NCBI RefSeq assembly: GCF_002240225.1 | Contig: NZ_CP022584.1 | Location: 3,996,094-4,060,093, forward strand | Direction of reading: 5' to 3' | DNA from: Paenibacillus physcomitrellae | GTDB lineage: Bacteria; Bacillota; Bacilli; Paenibacillales; Paenibacillaceae | DNA length: 64,000 nt | Part shown: positions 25,667 to 33,937 of the stretch, piece after piece | How positions within the stretch are numbered: the stretch's first letter is position 1 | Layout: every line of letters starts with the position of its first letter | Notes under the pieces: generated by a model | Databases searched by the model: none | Seen by the model: the letters and a program-made list of their open reading frames with translations, nothing else | Told to the model about the DNA's origin: nothing | Position numbers and translations under genes: made by a program

Positions 25667-27367
25667 GTGGAGAAGCTGCATTTGCAGAGTGACGTATTGA
25701 TTATTGGCGGCGGTGCGGCGGGTATGATGGCTGCCCGCGCGGCAGCGGATGAAGGAGCCGAAGTGATTTTGGCTGACAAGAGCCTGATCGGACGGGGCGG
25801 CGCAACTATTTTGGCGCAGATGACTGTAGCTGTTGCATTGGGCGAGGCAGAAGAGGATAATCCGCAAATCCACTTTGAGGATACGATGAAAGGCAGCCGC
25901 GGACTTGCTGATCCGGATATTGTCCGCGCCATCGTGGAACGGGGGCCGGAGGTCATCCTGGAAGCGGAGCGTTACGGGGTTAAATGGGCGCGTACGCCGG
26001 AAGGCAAACGCTCCCAGGCTTTTGCGCCGGGGCATTCCAAAGCGCGCTGCGTTTACGTGGATATTCTGAACACGGGCGGCGCTACGTCCGCCGGACTCAA
26101 GAAATCGATCTGGAGAGACTCGAAGATCAAGCGGCTTAAGAACATCATGATTACCAAGATTGTTGTGGAGCAGGGACGCGCCGTCGGCGCTGTCGGCTTT
26201 GAAATGGAGCAGTTCCGGCCAGTCAGTATTGCGGCTTCTTCTATTATTCTCGCAACTGGCGGCCTGACGGAAGCTTTTGCCCGCAACAGTGCTTCGGCCA
26301 ACATGACCGGCGACGGTTACGTGCTCGCCGCAGAGGCGGGTGCGGAAGTACGGGACATGGAAATGGTGCAGTTTTTCCCGATTGCGCATTTGTTCCCGCC
26401 TCTGGTGGGCATTGACCCGATTATGTGGGATCCGTTCCGTTACAAGCTCGGTGGCCGTCTCCTGAACGGCAATGAAGAAGAGTTTATGGACAAATATAAC
26501 GGTGAAGTCGCAGGCCGGTATACAGCTGCGCGCGACCAGACTACGCTGGCGATCTTCCGTGAGGTGGAAGCCGGCCGCGGTACACCGCATGGCGGAGCCT
26601 ATCTCGATTTCCGGATGGTGCCGGAGGAGAAGCTGAAGGAAGCGTTTGGTCCGGTCATCGACATCCTGCGAAATCAGGGTGTGGATCTGACCAAGGACAT
26701 GGTCGAAGTTGCGCCGATGGCCCACTTTATGCTGGGCGGCGTAAGAGTGGATGACAGCATGAGAACCCGGGTGCCGGGGCTGCTGGCTTCCGGTGAGCTG
26801 ATTTACGGTATGCACGGCGCAAACCGCTTGTCCGGTAATGCCATTACGGAAGCGCTTGTTACGGGCCGGATCGCCGGTGAAACGGCTGCCAAGGATAAAG
26901 AGGCGGTCGATGAGGCTGCGGTTCGTCAAGCACTGGACGCAGAAATCGCCGCTTTGGAGAAATTCTGGCATCCGCAGCCGGTTGAGAAGGACTCGGCGTC
27001 CTTGCAGGCTTTTAAACGCAAACTTCAGCAGGTGATGTGGCAGGGGGCCGGTCCGCTTAGAACGGAACAAGGACTGCTTGAGGCGCAGAAGGCTCTGGCG
27101 GAGCTGAAGCTGGAGCTGGAGGCGATTTCACTTGCCCGGCCAAACAAATTTGCGTTAAGCCTGATTGAAAAAGTTGAAGCGGCCAATTTGCTGAAAATCG
27201 GAGAAGCGATCATTTTGGGTGCTTTGGCCCGTAAAGAAACACGCGGTGCACATGTCCGCCTGGATTACGAAGAGACGCTTACTGTCCCTTACAGCTCAAG
27301 CTTTGAATTGGGAGCGGATGGGAAATGGGTCATGAAGCAGCTTGAGCTGCCTGCAGCTGTACAATAA
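25667..27367 (+). CDS. FAD-dependent oxidoreductase of the succinate dehydrogenase/fumarate reductase flavoprotein family
   Basis: This 566-aa protein has the dinucleotide-binding motif DVLIIGGGAAGMMAARAA near the N-terminus and a second FAD motif HGANRLSGNAITEALVTGRIAGE near residue 385. The capping-domain signature APMAHFMLGGVRVD corresponds to the P-x-x-H-Y-x-M-G-G substrate-binding region of SdhA/FrdA, so a dicarboxylate-like or unsaturated-acid substrate is plausible. The C-terminal helical domain resembles SdhA. GTG start behind AAAGGAGG. It is paired with a small 2Fe-2S protein 38 bp downstream, but no membrane anchor follows, so it is probably a soluble reductase or dehydrogenase. In this pathway it may reduce a ring C=C bond. 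Confidence 0.88.
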   Translation: MEKLHLQSDVLIIGGGAAGMMAARAAADEGAEVILADKSLIGRGGATILAQMTVAVALGEAEEDNPQIHFEDTMKGSRGLADPDIVRAIVERGPEVILEAERYGVKWARTPEGKRSQAFAPGHSKARCVYVDILNTGGATSAGLKKSIWRDSKIKRLKNIMITKIVVEQGRAVGAVGFEMEQFRPVSIAASSIILATGGLTEAFARNSASANMTGDGYVLAAEAGAEVRDMEMVQFFPIAHLFPPLVGIDPIMWDPFRYKLGGRLLNGNEEEFMDKYNGEVAGRYTAARDQTTLAIFREVEAGRGTPHGGAYLDFRMVPEEKLKEAFGPVIDILRNQGVDLTKDMVEVAPMAHFMLGGVRVDDSMRTRVPGLLASGELIYGMHGANRLSGNAITEALVTGRIAGETAAKDKEAVDEAAVRQALDAEIAALEKFWHPQPVEKDSASLQAFKRKLQQVMWQGAGPLRTEQGLLEAQKALAELKLELEAISLARPNKFALSLIEKVEAANLLKIGEAIILGALARKETRGAHVRLDYEETLTVPYSSSFELGADGKWVMKQLELPAAVQ

Positions 27368-27405
27368 GGAACCGAAATAGGTGAATCAGAAGGGAGAACA
27401 ACATT

Positions 27406-27717
27406 ATGCCGGTTGTAAATTTAAACGTCTTGCGCGGTGAGGCAGAAGGCGGAGAATATACCGAACATTTCGAGGTGCCTTATGAGGACGGAATGAGCTT
27501 GCTGGATGCGATTTTCTGGATTCGGGAACATCAGGACCCTTCCTTTGCGGTCCGGTATTCCTGCCGCTCTGCTAATGCCTGCAAGGAATGCTCCGCTCTT
27601 GTGGACGGAAAAGCCGGGTATCTGTGCAGCATCCGTGCCGTACCGGACAGCGAAGTGAAGATCGAGCCGCTGCGCGCTCTGCCGTGGATCAAAGATTTGG
27701 CGACCGGGCTCGAGTGA
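27406..27717 (+). CDS. Small SdhB-like 2Fe-2S ferredoxin partner of the flavoprotein
   Basis: This 103-aa protein resembles only the N-terminal plant-ferredoxin-type half of SdhB/FrdB. It has four Cys in a 2Fe-2S arrangement (C53, C59, C62, C74): C-x5-C-x2-C-x11-C, one residue longer in the first loop than the usual C-x4-C. The second, bacterial-ferredoxin half of SdhB is absent. AAGGGAG precedes the ATG. It probably passes electrons to or from the flavoprotein encoded just upstream. Three hairpin repeats follow. Confidence 0.8.
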   Translation: MPVVNLNVLRGEAEGGEYTEHFEVPYEDGMSLLDAIFWIREHQDPSFAVRYSCRSANACKECSALVDGKAGYLCSIRAVPDSEVKIEPLRALPWIKDLATGLE

Positions 27718-27746
27718 GCCACGGCTCGCCGGTCTGGTTGGTAGAG

Positions 27747-27940
27747 AAGCGAACACTCCCAAGCAAGTTTTATTGCGAAGTAACCCGAAGAAGCGTAGCT
27801 CCATAAAACTAAGCGAATGCTTCCGAAGCAAGTTTTATTGCGAAGTAACCCGAAGAAGCGTAGCTCCATAAAACTAAGCGAACGCTTCCGAAGCAAGTTT
27901 TATTGCGAAGTAACCCGAAGAAGCGTAGCTCCATAAAACT
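27747..27940 (+). repeat. Three tandem 64-65-bp repeats with hairpin potential inside the operon
   Basis: Units at 27747-27810 (64 bp), 27811-27875 (65 bp) and 27876-27940 (65 bp) are nearly identical; the main difference is in the first 15 bp of each. Each unit holds the inverted repeat AGTTTTAT/ATAAAACT around a loop of about 29 nt. The junction GCTTC-CGAAGC is a second small palindrome. The last unit ends 3 bp before the AGGAGG of the next gene. The array is non-coding in the operon's direction. It may be a mobile palindromic repeat or an intra-operon mRNA-processing element. Confidence 0.92.
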
Positions 27941-27956
27941 TTTAGGAGGAAACCCT

Positions 27957-28826
27957 ATGGCCTGGCTTCAGCCGCACAGCTTAAGCGAAGCGCTTGAGCT
28001 GCTTTCCAGAAATCCCCGCATCGTATGCGGGGGAACGGATTTGTTTGTGAACGCCCAGCGAAACGGGATCGAAGCCCAGTCCACCGACTGGCTGGACATC
28101 GGCCGGATCGAGGAATTGAAACGCATCCTCCGGACCGAAGAGGGACTGGAAATCGGCGCAGCGGTAACGGCAGCCGAAATTTGGCAGGGCAGCCGGTTTG
28201 CCTGCGTGCCTGCCCTGCAGCAGGCGGCCAAAACGGTCGGCGGCTGGCAGATTCAGAACCGTGCCTCACTTGGCGGTAACGTAGCGAACGCTTCACCTGC
28301 CGCCGACATGGTCGTCCCGCTCGTCGCTTACCGGGCTGAGGTTCGGCTTGCGAGTCAAGCTGGCAGCCGCTCTGTTCCGATTTCCGAATTTATCATCGGA
28401 CCGAAACGCACGGCACTGCGCGAAGGCGAAATGATTGTCTCGCTGTTCATTCCGGCACGAAGCCTGGATGTTCCGCAGGTCTTTCTGCGTCATGATCAGC
28501 GGTCCGCTACGGATATTTCCATCATATCGGTCGCGCTGCTGCTCAGCCCTAAAGCGGGCCAAATCGAATGGGGCACCGCGGCTGTCGGAGCCGCCGCGCC
28601 TAAACCTTTTGTCCTTGGATCAGAAGTAGAACAGGGCTGGTCAGGCGAACTGGATGCCGGCAGGCTGCAGAAGCTTGCCGATCTGTACGCCGGTGCCAGC
28701 TCGCCGATTACGGATGTCAGAGCCGGCGAGGAATACCGCCGGTCGCTGGTTGGCACTTACATCAAACGTGCAGCTAATCTGCTGCTGGATCAGATTTCGG
28801 GATCTGAGAAAGGGGAAGTCGTATGA
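27957..28826 (+). CDS. Molybdenum hydroxylase FAD-binding subunit (CoxM/XdhB type)
   Basis: This 289-aa protein has the FAD-binding PCMH-type signature CGGTDLFVNAQRNG and the conserved VGGWQIQNRASLGGNVANASPAADMV (split here by function: FAD and Fe-S contact). The C-terminal CO-dehydrogenase flavoprotein domain (AVGAAAPKPFVL) is present. ATG at 27957 behind TTTAGGAGG. It transfers electrons from the Fe-S subunit to NAD or another acceptor. The next gene overlaps by 4 bp and encodes a decarboxylase-like protein, an unusual insertion before the Fe-S subunit. Confidence 0.92.
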   Translation: MAWLQPHSLSEALELLSRNPRIVCGGTDLFVNAQRNGIEAQSTDWLDIGRIEELKRILRTEEGLEIGAAVTAAEIWQGSRFACVPALQQAAKTVGGWQIQNRASLGGNVANASPAADMVVPLVAYRAEVRLASQAGSRSVPISEFIIGPKRTALREGEMIVSLFIPARSLDVPQVFLRHDQRSATDISIISVALLLSPKAGQIEWGTAAVGAAAPKPFVLGSEVEQGWSGELDAGRLQKLADLYAGASSPITDVRAGEEYRRSLVGTYIKRAANLLLDQISGSEKGEVV

Positions 28827-29782
28827 CAGATCACAAGTTAACTTTGGCGATGTCGGAAAGCGACCGTACGCTTAAGCTGTTAACCGGGGCGCGCAGCATC
28901 CCAGGTTTCTCTATAGATGTGCAGCAGGAATCTATTGAAGATATTTTTGTGAAGCAGATTTCACAGGCCACTTATGATGTGTCCGAGCTTTCCCTGGCTT
29001 CCTATTTGATTGCCAGAGGCGGAGGAGATGCGCGTCTTACGGCGATCCCTGTTTTTCTGTCCCGTTCATTCCGTCATAATGCCATTTATGTCCGTTCCGA
29101 CAGTCCGTGGCAGCATCCTTCCGAGTTGAAGGGCCGCAAGTTCGGGTTCCCCGAATACCAAATGACGGCTGCGGTTTGGGTGCGGGGCATGTTCCGGGAT
29201 GAATGGGGAATCACCAATGAGGATATGCAGTGGTTTACGTTCCGTCCGGAGCGGGTTCCGGTAGAAATTCCGGCTACGCTGACCGAAGGCGACATCTTTG
29301 AAGCCTTGGCAGAAGGCAAGGTCGACGCGATCATGACGGCCCGCCGTCCGCCGGCTCATTTGTTCCCGGCCTCCGGTGAAGGCGGTGTGCTTCGCCGCTT
29401 GATTCCGAATGTCTGGGAGGCGGAGCGGGAGTATTACGGCCGCACGGGTATTTTTCCAATTATGCATCTCGTTTCGGTTAATGCACAGACTGCTGAACGT
29501 TATCCGGAGCTGCCCAAGCAGCTTTACCAAACCATGCTCGGCATCAAAGACGAAGGCATCGCCGGCATGCTGGAGACGATCAAGAACTACACCTCGGCGC
29601 CGTTTATCTGGGAGTCCGTGGAGAGCTCGGCCAAGCTGATGGATGGGGATCTTTGGCCTTACGGCATCAAGAAGAACCGGGCGCAAATCGAGAAATTCAT
29701 CACTTACCTGCAAGCGGACGGCCTGCTCCATCGCAATCTTTCCCTGGAAGAGCTGTTCCATGATTCCGTACTGGATACTTAA
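28823..29782 (+). CDS. 4,5-dihydroxyphthalate decarboxylase (Pht5)-like protein
   Basis: This 319-aa protein has a periplasmic-binding-protein fold but no signal peptide or lipobox, so it is cytoplasmic. It resembles the Pht5/4,5-dihydroxyphthalate decarboxylase family: DVSELSLASYLIARGGG, LTAIPVFLSRSFRHNAIYVR, LKGRKFGFPEYQMTAAVWVRG, EGKVDAIMTARRPPAHL and YGRTGIFPIMHLVSV. That family removes a carboxyl group from hydroxylated aromatic dicarboxylates. ATGA overlap with the FAD subunit upstream; Fe-S subunit 22 bp downstream. The context suggests it acts right after ring hydroxylation. The alternative, an intracellular ligand-binding protein of NMT1 type, cannot be excluded. Confidence 0.75.
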   Translation: MTDHKLTLAMSESDRTLKLLTGARSIPGFSIDVQQESIEDIFVKQISQATYDVSELSLASYLIARGGGDARLTAIPVFLSRSFRHNAIYVRSDSPWQHPSELKGRKFGFPEYQMTAAVWVRGMFRDEWGITNEDMQWFTFRPERVPVEIPATLTEGDIFEALAEGKVDAIMTARRPPAHLFPASGEGGVLRRLIPNVWEAEREYYGRTGIFPIMHLVSVNAQTAERYPELPKQLYQTMLGIKDEGIAGMLETIKNYTSAPFIWESVESSAKLMDGDLWPYGIKKNRAQIEKFITYLQADGLLHRNLSLEELFHDSVLDT

Positions 29783-29804
29783 ATTAAACTAGGGAGGCGG
29801 TTTT

Positions 29805-30293
29805 GTGAGCGCTGGACAACAAGACGGCAATTTTAAGCTGAACCTGAACGGACAAGAAGTGGCGTGGAGCGGTGAACCTGCCGCATCGCTGGCGGATGTT
29901 ATTCGTGACCAGCAGGGACTGACCGGAACCAAGATCGGCTGCCGGACCGGCGAATGCGGAGCGTGTACGGTGCTGCTGGAAGGCCGTCCCGTCGTATCCT
30001 GTCTGATTCCTGCGGCTTCCGTTCAGGGACAGCAGGTTGAAACGATCGAAGGACTGGCACGTCAGGAAGAATTCCAATCGCTGATGACAGCTATGCAGGA
30101 GAACGGCGGGGTGCAGTGCGGCTTTTGTACGCCTGGGGTCATGGTGACCACCTGGGCCTGGCTGCAGAATCCGGCTTTGTTTAACGGAGACCTGGGCTCT
30201 GCTTTAAAAAATAACTTGTGCCGCTGCACGGGCTACCTCGGCATTATCCGTTCGGCGGAGCAGGTTTTGGCGGGAAGAGGTGCGGGCGTATGA
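29805..30293 (+). CDS. Molybdenum hydroxylase 2Fe-2S subunit (CoxS/XdhA type)
   Basis: This 162-aa protein carries both iron-sulfur clusters of the family. The plant-type cluster uses C46, C51, C54 and C66 (GCRTGECGACTVLL...C). The second uses C105, C108, C139 and C141 (QCGFCTPGVM; LCRCTGYLGI). GTG start behind AGGGAGG. It links the molybdenum site to FAD. The large subunit overlaps by 4 bp. All eight ligands are intact, so the enzyme should be functional. Confidence 0.96.
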   Translation: MSAGQQDGNFKLNLNGQEVAWSGEPAASLADVIRDQQGLTGTKIGCRTGECGACTVLLEGRPVVSCLIPAASVQGQQVETIEGLARQEEFQSLMTAMQENGGVQCGFCTPGVMVTTWAWLQNPALFNGDLGSALKNNLCRCTGYLGIIRSAEQVLAGRGAGV

Positions 30294-32521
30294 GCGAACT
30301 CCGAACCAAATCGCCCGCCGACCTCAGCGCCAAGCTGGCCGGCGAAACCCGTTATTTGCATGACATGAATTTTCCGGGTCAGCTGGTGGGCGCCATCTAC
30401 CGCAGCCCTTACGCGCACGCTCGTATTCTTTCTATTAATGTAGAACAGGCGAAGCAGGTGGAAGGCGTGGTGGCGGTGCTGACGGCCGATGATCTACCGA
30501 GTTATAAATATGGTCCAACCAAATTCAAGGATTGGAACCTGTTAGCTAAAGACCGGGTGCTGTTCATCGGTGACGAGATCGTAGCGATTGCGGCCGAGAC
30601 GAAGGAAGCAGCGCAGCGGGCGCTTGAGTTGGTGGAAGTTGAATTCGAGCCGCTGCCCGGCCTGTTTGATCCGGAGGATTCGCTGAAACCGGGTGCTCCG
30701 CTTCTGCATGAGGATGTAGAAGCCAATAAACCGATGCAGGTGAGTGTAAGCCGCGGTGATCTGGAGGAAGGCAAGCGGAAAGCGGCCATCGTGAAAGGCG
30801 GACGTTATTACTCCAACCGGATCTACCAGGGGCATCTGGAGCCGGTCGGGGCCATTGCGAGCTGGTCTGACGAAGAGGGCATTACCATCTGGGCTCCTTC
30901 GCATATCCCTTACCGGGCCAGAGAGACCTATGCAGCAGGGTTTGGACTGCCTGAAGACAAAGTCCGGATCATTGTCCCGCCGATCGGAGGCTCCTTCGGC
31001 TCCAAATATGTGCTTAAGGTGCATGTGATCGCAGCGGCCTTGGCTATGGCTACCCGGCGGCATGTCAAAATCATCCTGGACCGTTATGAAGACATGATTA
31101 CAGCCCATCCGCGTGTTCCTCTGACGTTCGACATCGAAATCGGCGCTGACGAGGAGGGCCATTTTGTTTATAAAGAGCTTACCGTTTATGCCGATGCGGG
31201 AGCGCGGGTCTATTGGAGTCCAAACGTCGTTTCGACGGTGTGCACGCGCGCCGACAATATCTATCACTTCGGCAGCGTCAAATCGGAGGGTTATCTTTGT
31301 TATACCAACAACAGCCCGACGACCTGTATGCGCGGCTTCGGCAATGCCGAGATGCTGTTTGCCGTGGAGAGTGTCATTGATGAAATCGCACTGGATCTGA
31401 ATATGGACCCGGCCGAACTCCGGTTAAAAAATATCGTGCATCAGGGTGATACGACCCTGCACGGCTACCGCCTCGATACGTGCAAGCTGGATGAATGCAT
31501 CGAGAAGGTTAAGGAGCTTTCCGGCTGGCACCGCCGGTCTTCGCTGCCGCCTTACCGCGGGCTTGGTTTGGCCGTTGCCAACCACGTGTCCGGCTTCCGG
31601 GCCATTGATCCCCGCTTTGACGGCTCAACGGCAGTTATCCGCTTGAAGCAGGACGGAGAGATCGAAGTCGAAACTGGTGAAGTGGAGCTGGGGCAAGGCA
31701 TGTCCCTGACCTATGCCCGCATTGCCAGCATGATTCTGGGTATCCCGGAAGCGGCGATTCTGGTCAAGTCAGGCGACACTGGACGCTATCCGTTTGGCAT
31801 TGGCACTTTGGCTTCACGAAGCACGGTCATGGGCGGCAACGCCGTGCAGAAAGCGGCCCGATCATTGGCTGTGAAACTGAAGGAACTCGCCAGAGAGACG
31901 TTGGGAGAAGCAGCGGACTTCCGGGAAGGCGCAGCTGTATTAGAGGGGCAAACTTATTCCTTGAGCGAGATGGCATCCTGGTACCGCGCCCGTCATGCGG
32001 GAGAAGAGCTCGAGATCAAAGAAACTTATGTGCCGGATACCGATCTGCCGGATGCTACTTATTTCGGCCATCCATCGCCTAACTATCCGTTTGCGGCCCA
32101 TGTCGCAGAAGTTGAGGTGGATCCGGATACAGGCAGAACGAAAGTTATCGGCTATTGGGCTGTGCATGATTCCGGGACTATTATCCATGAGACGATGGCC
32201 AAAGGCCAGGTTCTGGGAGCCATCGCTCAAGGTATTGGCTGGGTGACCATGGAGGATCTGCTCGTCAAGGAAGGCAAAGTGATGAATCCGTCGATGATGG
32301 ATTACCGGATGCCGGGCGCGAAGGATATGCCGGAGGCGGAAGTCTTTTTTATCGAGGGAGAGGACCCCAATGGTCCGCTAGGCGCCAAGTCGATTGGCGA
32401 AGTAGCACTGGACCCGGTACCTGGCGCGATCGCCAATGCGATTGCCCACGCCACTGGTAAACGGGGCTATGCCCTGCCGCTGTCAGCGGAAAAGGTTTGG
32501 AAATCGCTGCAGAACGCATAA
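30290..32521 (+). CDS. Molybdenum hydroxylase large subunit (xanthine dehydrogenase/aldehyde oxidase family)
   Basis: This 743-aa catalytic subunit binds the molybdopterin cofactor. It has PPIGGSFGSKYVLKVHV (Moco contact), TTCMRGFGNAEMLFA (the R-G-F-G segment of hydroxylases), VELGQGMSLTYARIAS, and the conserved base glutamate in GAKSIGEVALDP (E704). The CO-dehydrogenase active-site loop (AYxCSFR) is absent, so this is a hydroxylase, not a CODH. Such enzymes insert oxygen from water at a carbon next to ring nitrogen in purines, pyridines and other heterocycles, or oxidise aldehydes. ATG at 30290 overlaps the Fe-S subunit. XdhC and MocA-like maturation genes follow directly. The exact substrate is unknown. 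Confidence 0.94.
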   Translation: MSELRTKSPADLSAKLAGETRYLHDMNFPGQLVGAIYRSPYAHARILSINVEQAKQVEGVVAVLTADDLPSYKYGPTKFKDWNLLAKDRVLFIGDEIVAIAAETKEAAQRALELVEVEFEPLPGLFDPEDSLKPGAPLLHEDVEANKPMQVSVSRGDLEEGKRKAAIVKGGRYYSNRIYQGHLEPVGAIASWSDEEGITIWAPSHIPYRARETYAAGFGLPEDKVRIIVPPIGGSFGSKYVLKVHVIAAALAMATRRHVKIILDRYEDMITAHPRVPLTFDIEIGADEEGHFVYKELTVYADAGARVYWSPNVVSTVCTRADNIYHFGSVKSEGYLCYTNNSPTTCMRGFGNAEMLFAVESVIDEIALDLNMDPAELRLKNIVHQGDTTLHGYRLDTCKLDECIEKVKELSGWHRRSSLPPYRGLGLAVANHVSGFRAIDPRFDGSTAVIRLKQDGEIEVETGEVELGQGMSLTYARIASMILGIPEAAILVKSGDTGRYPFGIGTLASRSTVMGGNAVQKAARSLAVKLKELARETLGEAADFREGAAVLEGQTYSLSEMASWYRARHAGEELEIKETYVPDTDLPDATYFGHPSPNYPFAAHVAEVEVDPDTGRTKVIGYWAVHDSGTIIHETMAKGQVLGAIAQGIGWVTMEDLLVKEGKVMNPSMMDYRMPGAKDMPEAEVFFIEGEDPNGPLGAKSIGEVALDPVPGAIANAIAHATGKRGYALPLSAEKVWKSLQNA

Positions 32522-32581
32522 GCTGATTTCGGCTGCGGCCGGATTGACTCATTCGTTTTGCGGGCGGGAGGGGAAAATACG

Positions 32582-33937
32582 ATGGATGAAATCGTCCGGA
32601 TCTTGAGGGCTTGTGAAGAAGAAAAGCGATCCTGCGTGATTGCTGCAATAGTGGATGTGGATGGGTCTGCTTATCGCAGGGAAGGGGCCCGCTGCATCAT
32701 TTTGCAGCATGGCGAGGTCGTAGGGATACTCAGCGGCGGCTGTATTGAAGAGGACTTGAAGGAGCATGCCGCTGAGGTATTTGCCACCGGACTTCCCCGC
32801 CGTCTATATTATGATTTCCGGGCCGGGGAAGACGAGGTGTGGGGACTCGGCATTGGCTGCAACGGTGCTGTCGGGATTTGGCTGGAGCTGTATGACCCGG
32901 TGCGTTTTCCGGCAGAAGCACAGCGGATAGCGGATGATTACCAGCGCCGTTTGTCCAGCCGGCATCCTTATGCGGCGGTAACGGTGCTGTCTTCCTCGGA
33001 TCCGCTTGTTCACCCCGTCGGCGGACGATGGACGGCTTCTGCTGAATTTTCATCCGAGGTCGGAGAACTGCGAGAAGGGCAGAAGGCAGGACTTGTGAAA
33101 TCCGTAAAGGATGGAGTAACCCTTGAACTCCTTGTGGAGTCCATCCGTCCGGCCGCAGAGCTGGTCATCGTCGGCGTCGGAGAAGATGCCCGGTTGCTCA
33201 GTGTGATGGCCAAGCAGCTGGGCTGGAGAGTCAGCATCCTTTACCATACAACCGACAAAGCGGATCGGCGGCTGTTCCCGGCGGCGGATGAAGTTGTGAT
33301 CGTTCCCCGTCTTGCTTACGGGCAGGCGGATGCTGCTGGTAAATTCGTGGTGGTCATGACCCACAATCTGGAGCTGGACCGTGAAGCGGTCCGGCAGCTG
33401 CTCAAGGCTGATCCCGCTTATTTGGGGCTCGTAGGCTCCAAATACAGGCTGGAGCAGATATTGAGCTACATCCGCAAAGCGGAGCCGGAATTTGAGGACC
33501 GCCTGCTGGAGAAGCTGTATTCTCCTGCCGGACTCGACATTGGTGCCGAGACGCCGCAGGAGATTGCGCTCAGCATTTTGGCTGAAGCAGTGGCGTGCCG
33601 CAGCGGCAAGCCCGGCGGCTTCCTGCGTGACCGCAAGGGCTTTGGCCGGCGAGGCCTGGCGCAGCATGTGTCTGCGCATGAAGTCGAGCTTCATGCGGCC
33701 GAGCATCCTGTTGCCGGGCTGAATGAGGATGCCGCTAAGCCGGCTGAGGAGTCTCGAAATGTGTCTTCAGAGTCCCCAAAGGCGACCCGGGAGTCTCCAA
33801 ATGCGTCACCAAATTCTCCAAATGCGTCACCAAATTCTCCAAATGCGTCACCAAATTCTCCAAATGCGTCACCAAATTCTCCAAAGGCATCCCTCAAGCC
33901 TTCAGCCAGCCGGCTTCAGGAGCCCAGCCATGCTTGA
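32582..33937 (+). CDS. xdhC: XdhC/CoxI-family molybdenum cofactor insertion protein with repeat tail
   Basis: This 451-aa protein has an N-terminal XdhC/CoxI domain (GSAYRREGARCIILQHGEVVG split by SGGCIEEDL) and a C-terminal Rossmann domain (ELVIVGVGEDARLLSVMAKQLGW; YLGLVGSKYRLEQIL; GLDIGAETPQEIALSILAE). XdhC binds and sulfurates the molybdenum cofactor before insertion into the hydroxylase. The core ends near residue 360. The remaining tail of about 70 residues is Ser/Pro/Asn-rich and built from four exact 7-residue repeats (SPNASPN), which is unusual. ATG at 32582 follows GGGAGGGG. It overlaps the MocA-like gene by 8 bp. Confidence 0.92.
   Translation: MDEIVRILRACEEEKRSCVIAAIVDVDGSAYRREGARCIILQHGEVVGILSGGCIEEDLKEHAAEVFATGLPRRLYYDFRAGEDEVWGLGIGCNGAVGIWLELYDPVRFPAEAQRIADDYQRRLSSRHPYAAVTVLSSSDPLVHPVGGRWTASAEFSSEVGELREGQKAGLVKSVKDGVTLELLVESIRPAAELVIVGVGEDARLLSVMAKQLGWRVSILYHTTDKADRRLFPAADEVVIVPRLAYGQADAAGKFVVVMTHNLELDREAVRQLLKADPAYLGLVGSKYRLEQILSYIRKAEPEFEDRLLEKLYSPAGLDIGAETPQEIALSILAEAVACRSGKPGGFLRDRKGFGRRGLAQHVSAHEVELHAAEHPVAGLNEDAAKPAEESRNVSSESPKATRESPNASPNSPNASPNSPNASPNSPNASPNSPKASLKPSASRLQEPSHA
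33794..33898 (+). repeat. In-frame 21-bp tandem repeat in the xdhC tail
   Basis: Four exact copies of a 21-bp unit (starting TCTCCAAATGCG, encoding SPNASPN) run from 33794 to 33877. A degenerate fifth follows at 33878-33898. Because the unit is a multiple of three, copy-number changes would keep the frame. Confidence 0.95.

Noticed and set aside
25598-27070. 490-codon minus-strand open frame antisense to the flavoprotein
   Set aside because: The sense strand encodes a clear FAD enzyme; the antisense product has no domain and no start signal.
27421-27896. Minus-strand open frames with a repeated SLSFMELRFFGLL motif
   Set aside because: They arise from reading the 65-bp tandem repeats in reverse; the repeats are better explained as non-coding palindromic DNA.
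30290-32521. Carbon monoxide dehydrogenase large subunit
   Set aside because: The CODH active-site loop AYxCSFR is missing; the RGFG segment indicates a hydroxylase of the xanthine dehydrogenase kind.
33794-33898. Possible CRISPR-like repeats
   Set aside because: The 21-bp units have no spacers, are in frame and encode SPNASPN, so they are a protein-coding tandem repeat.
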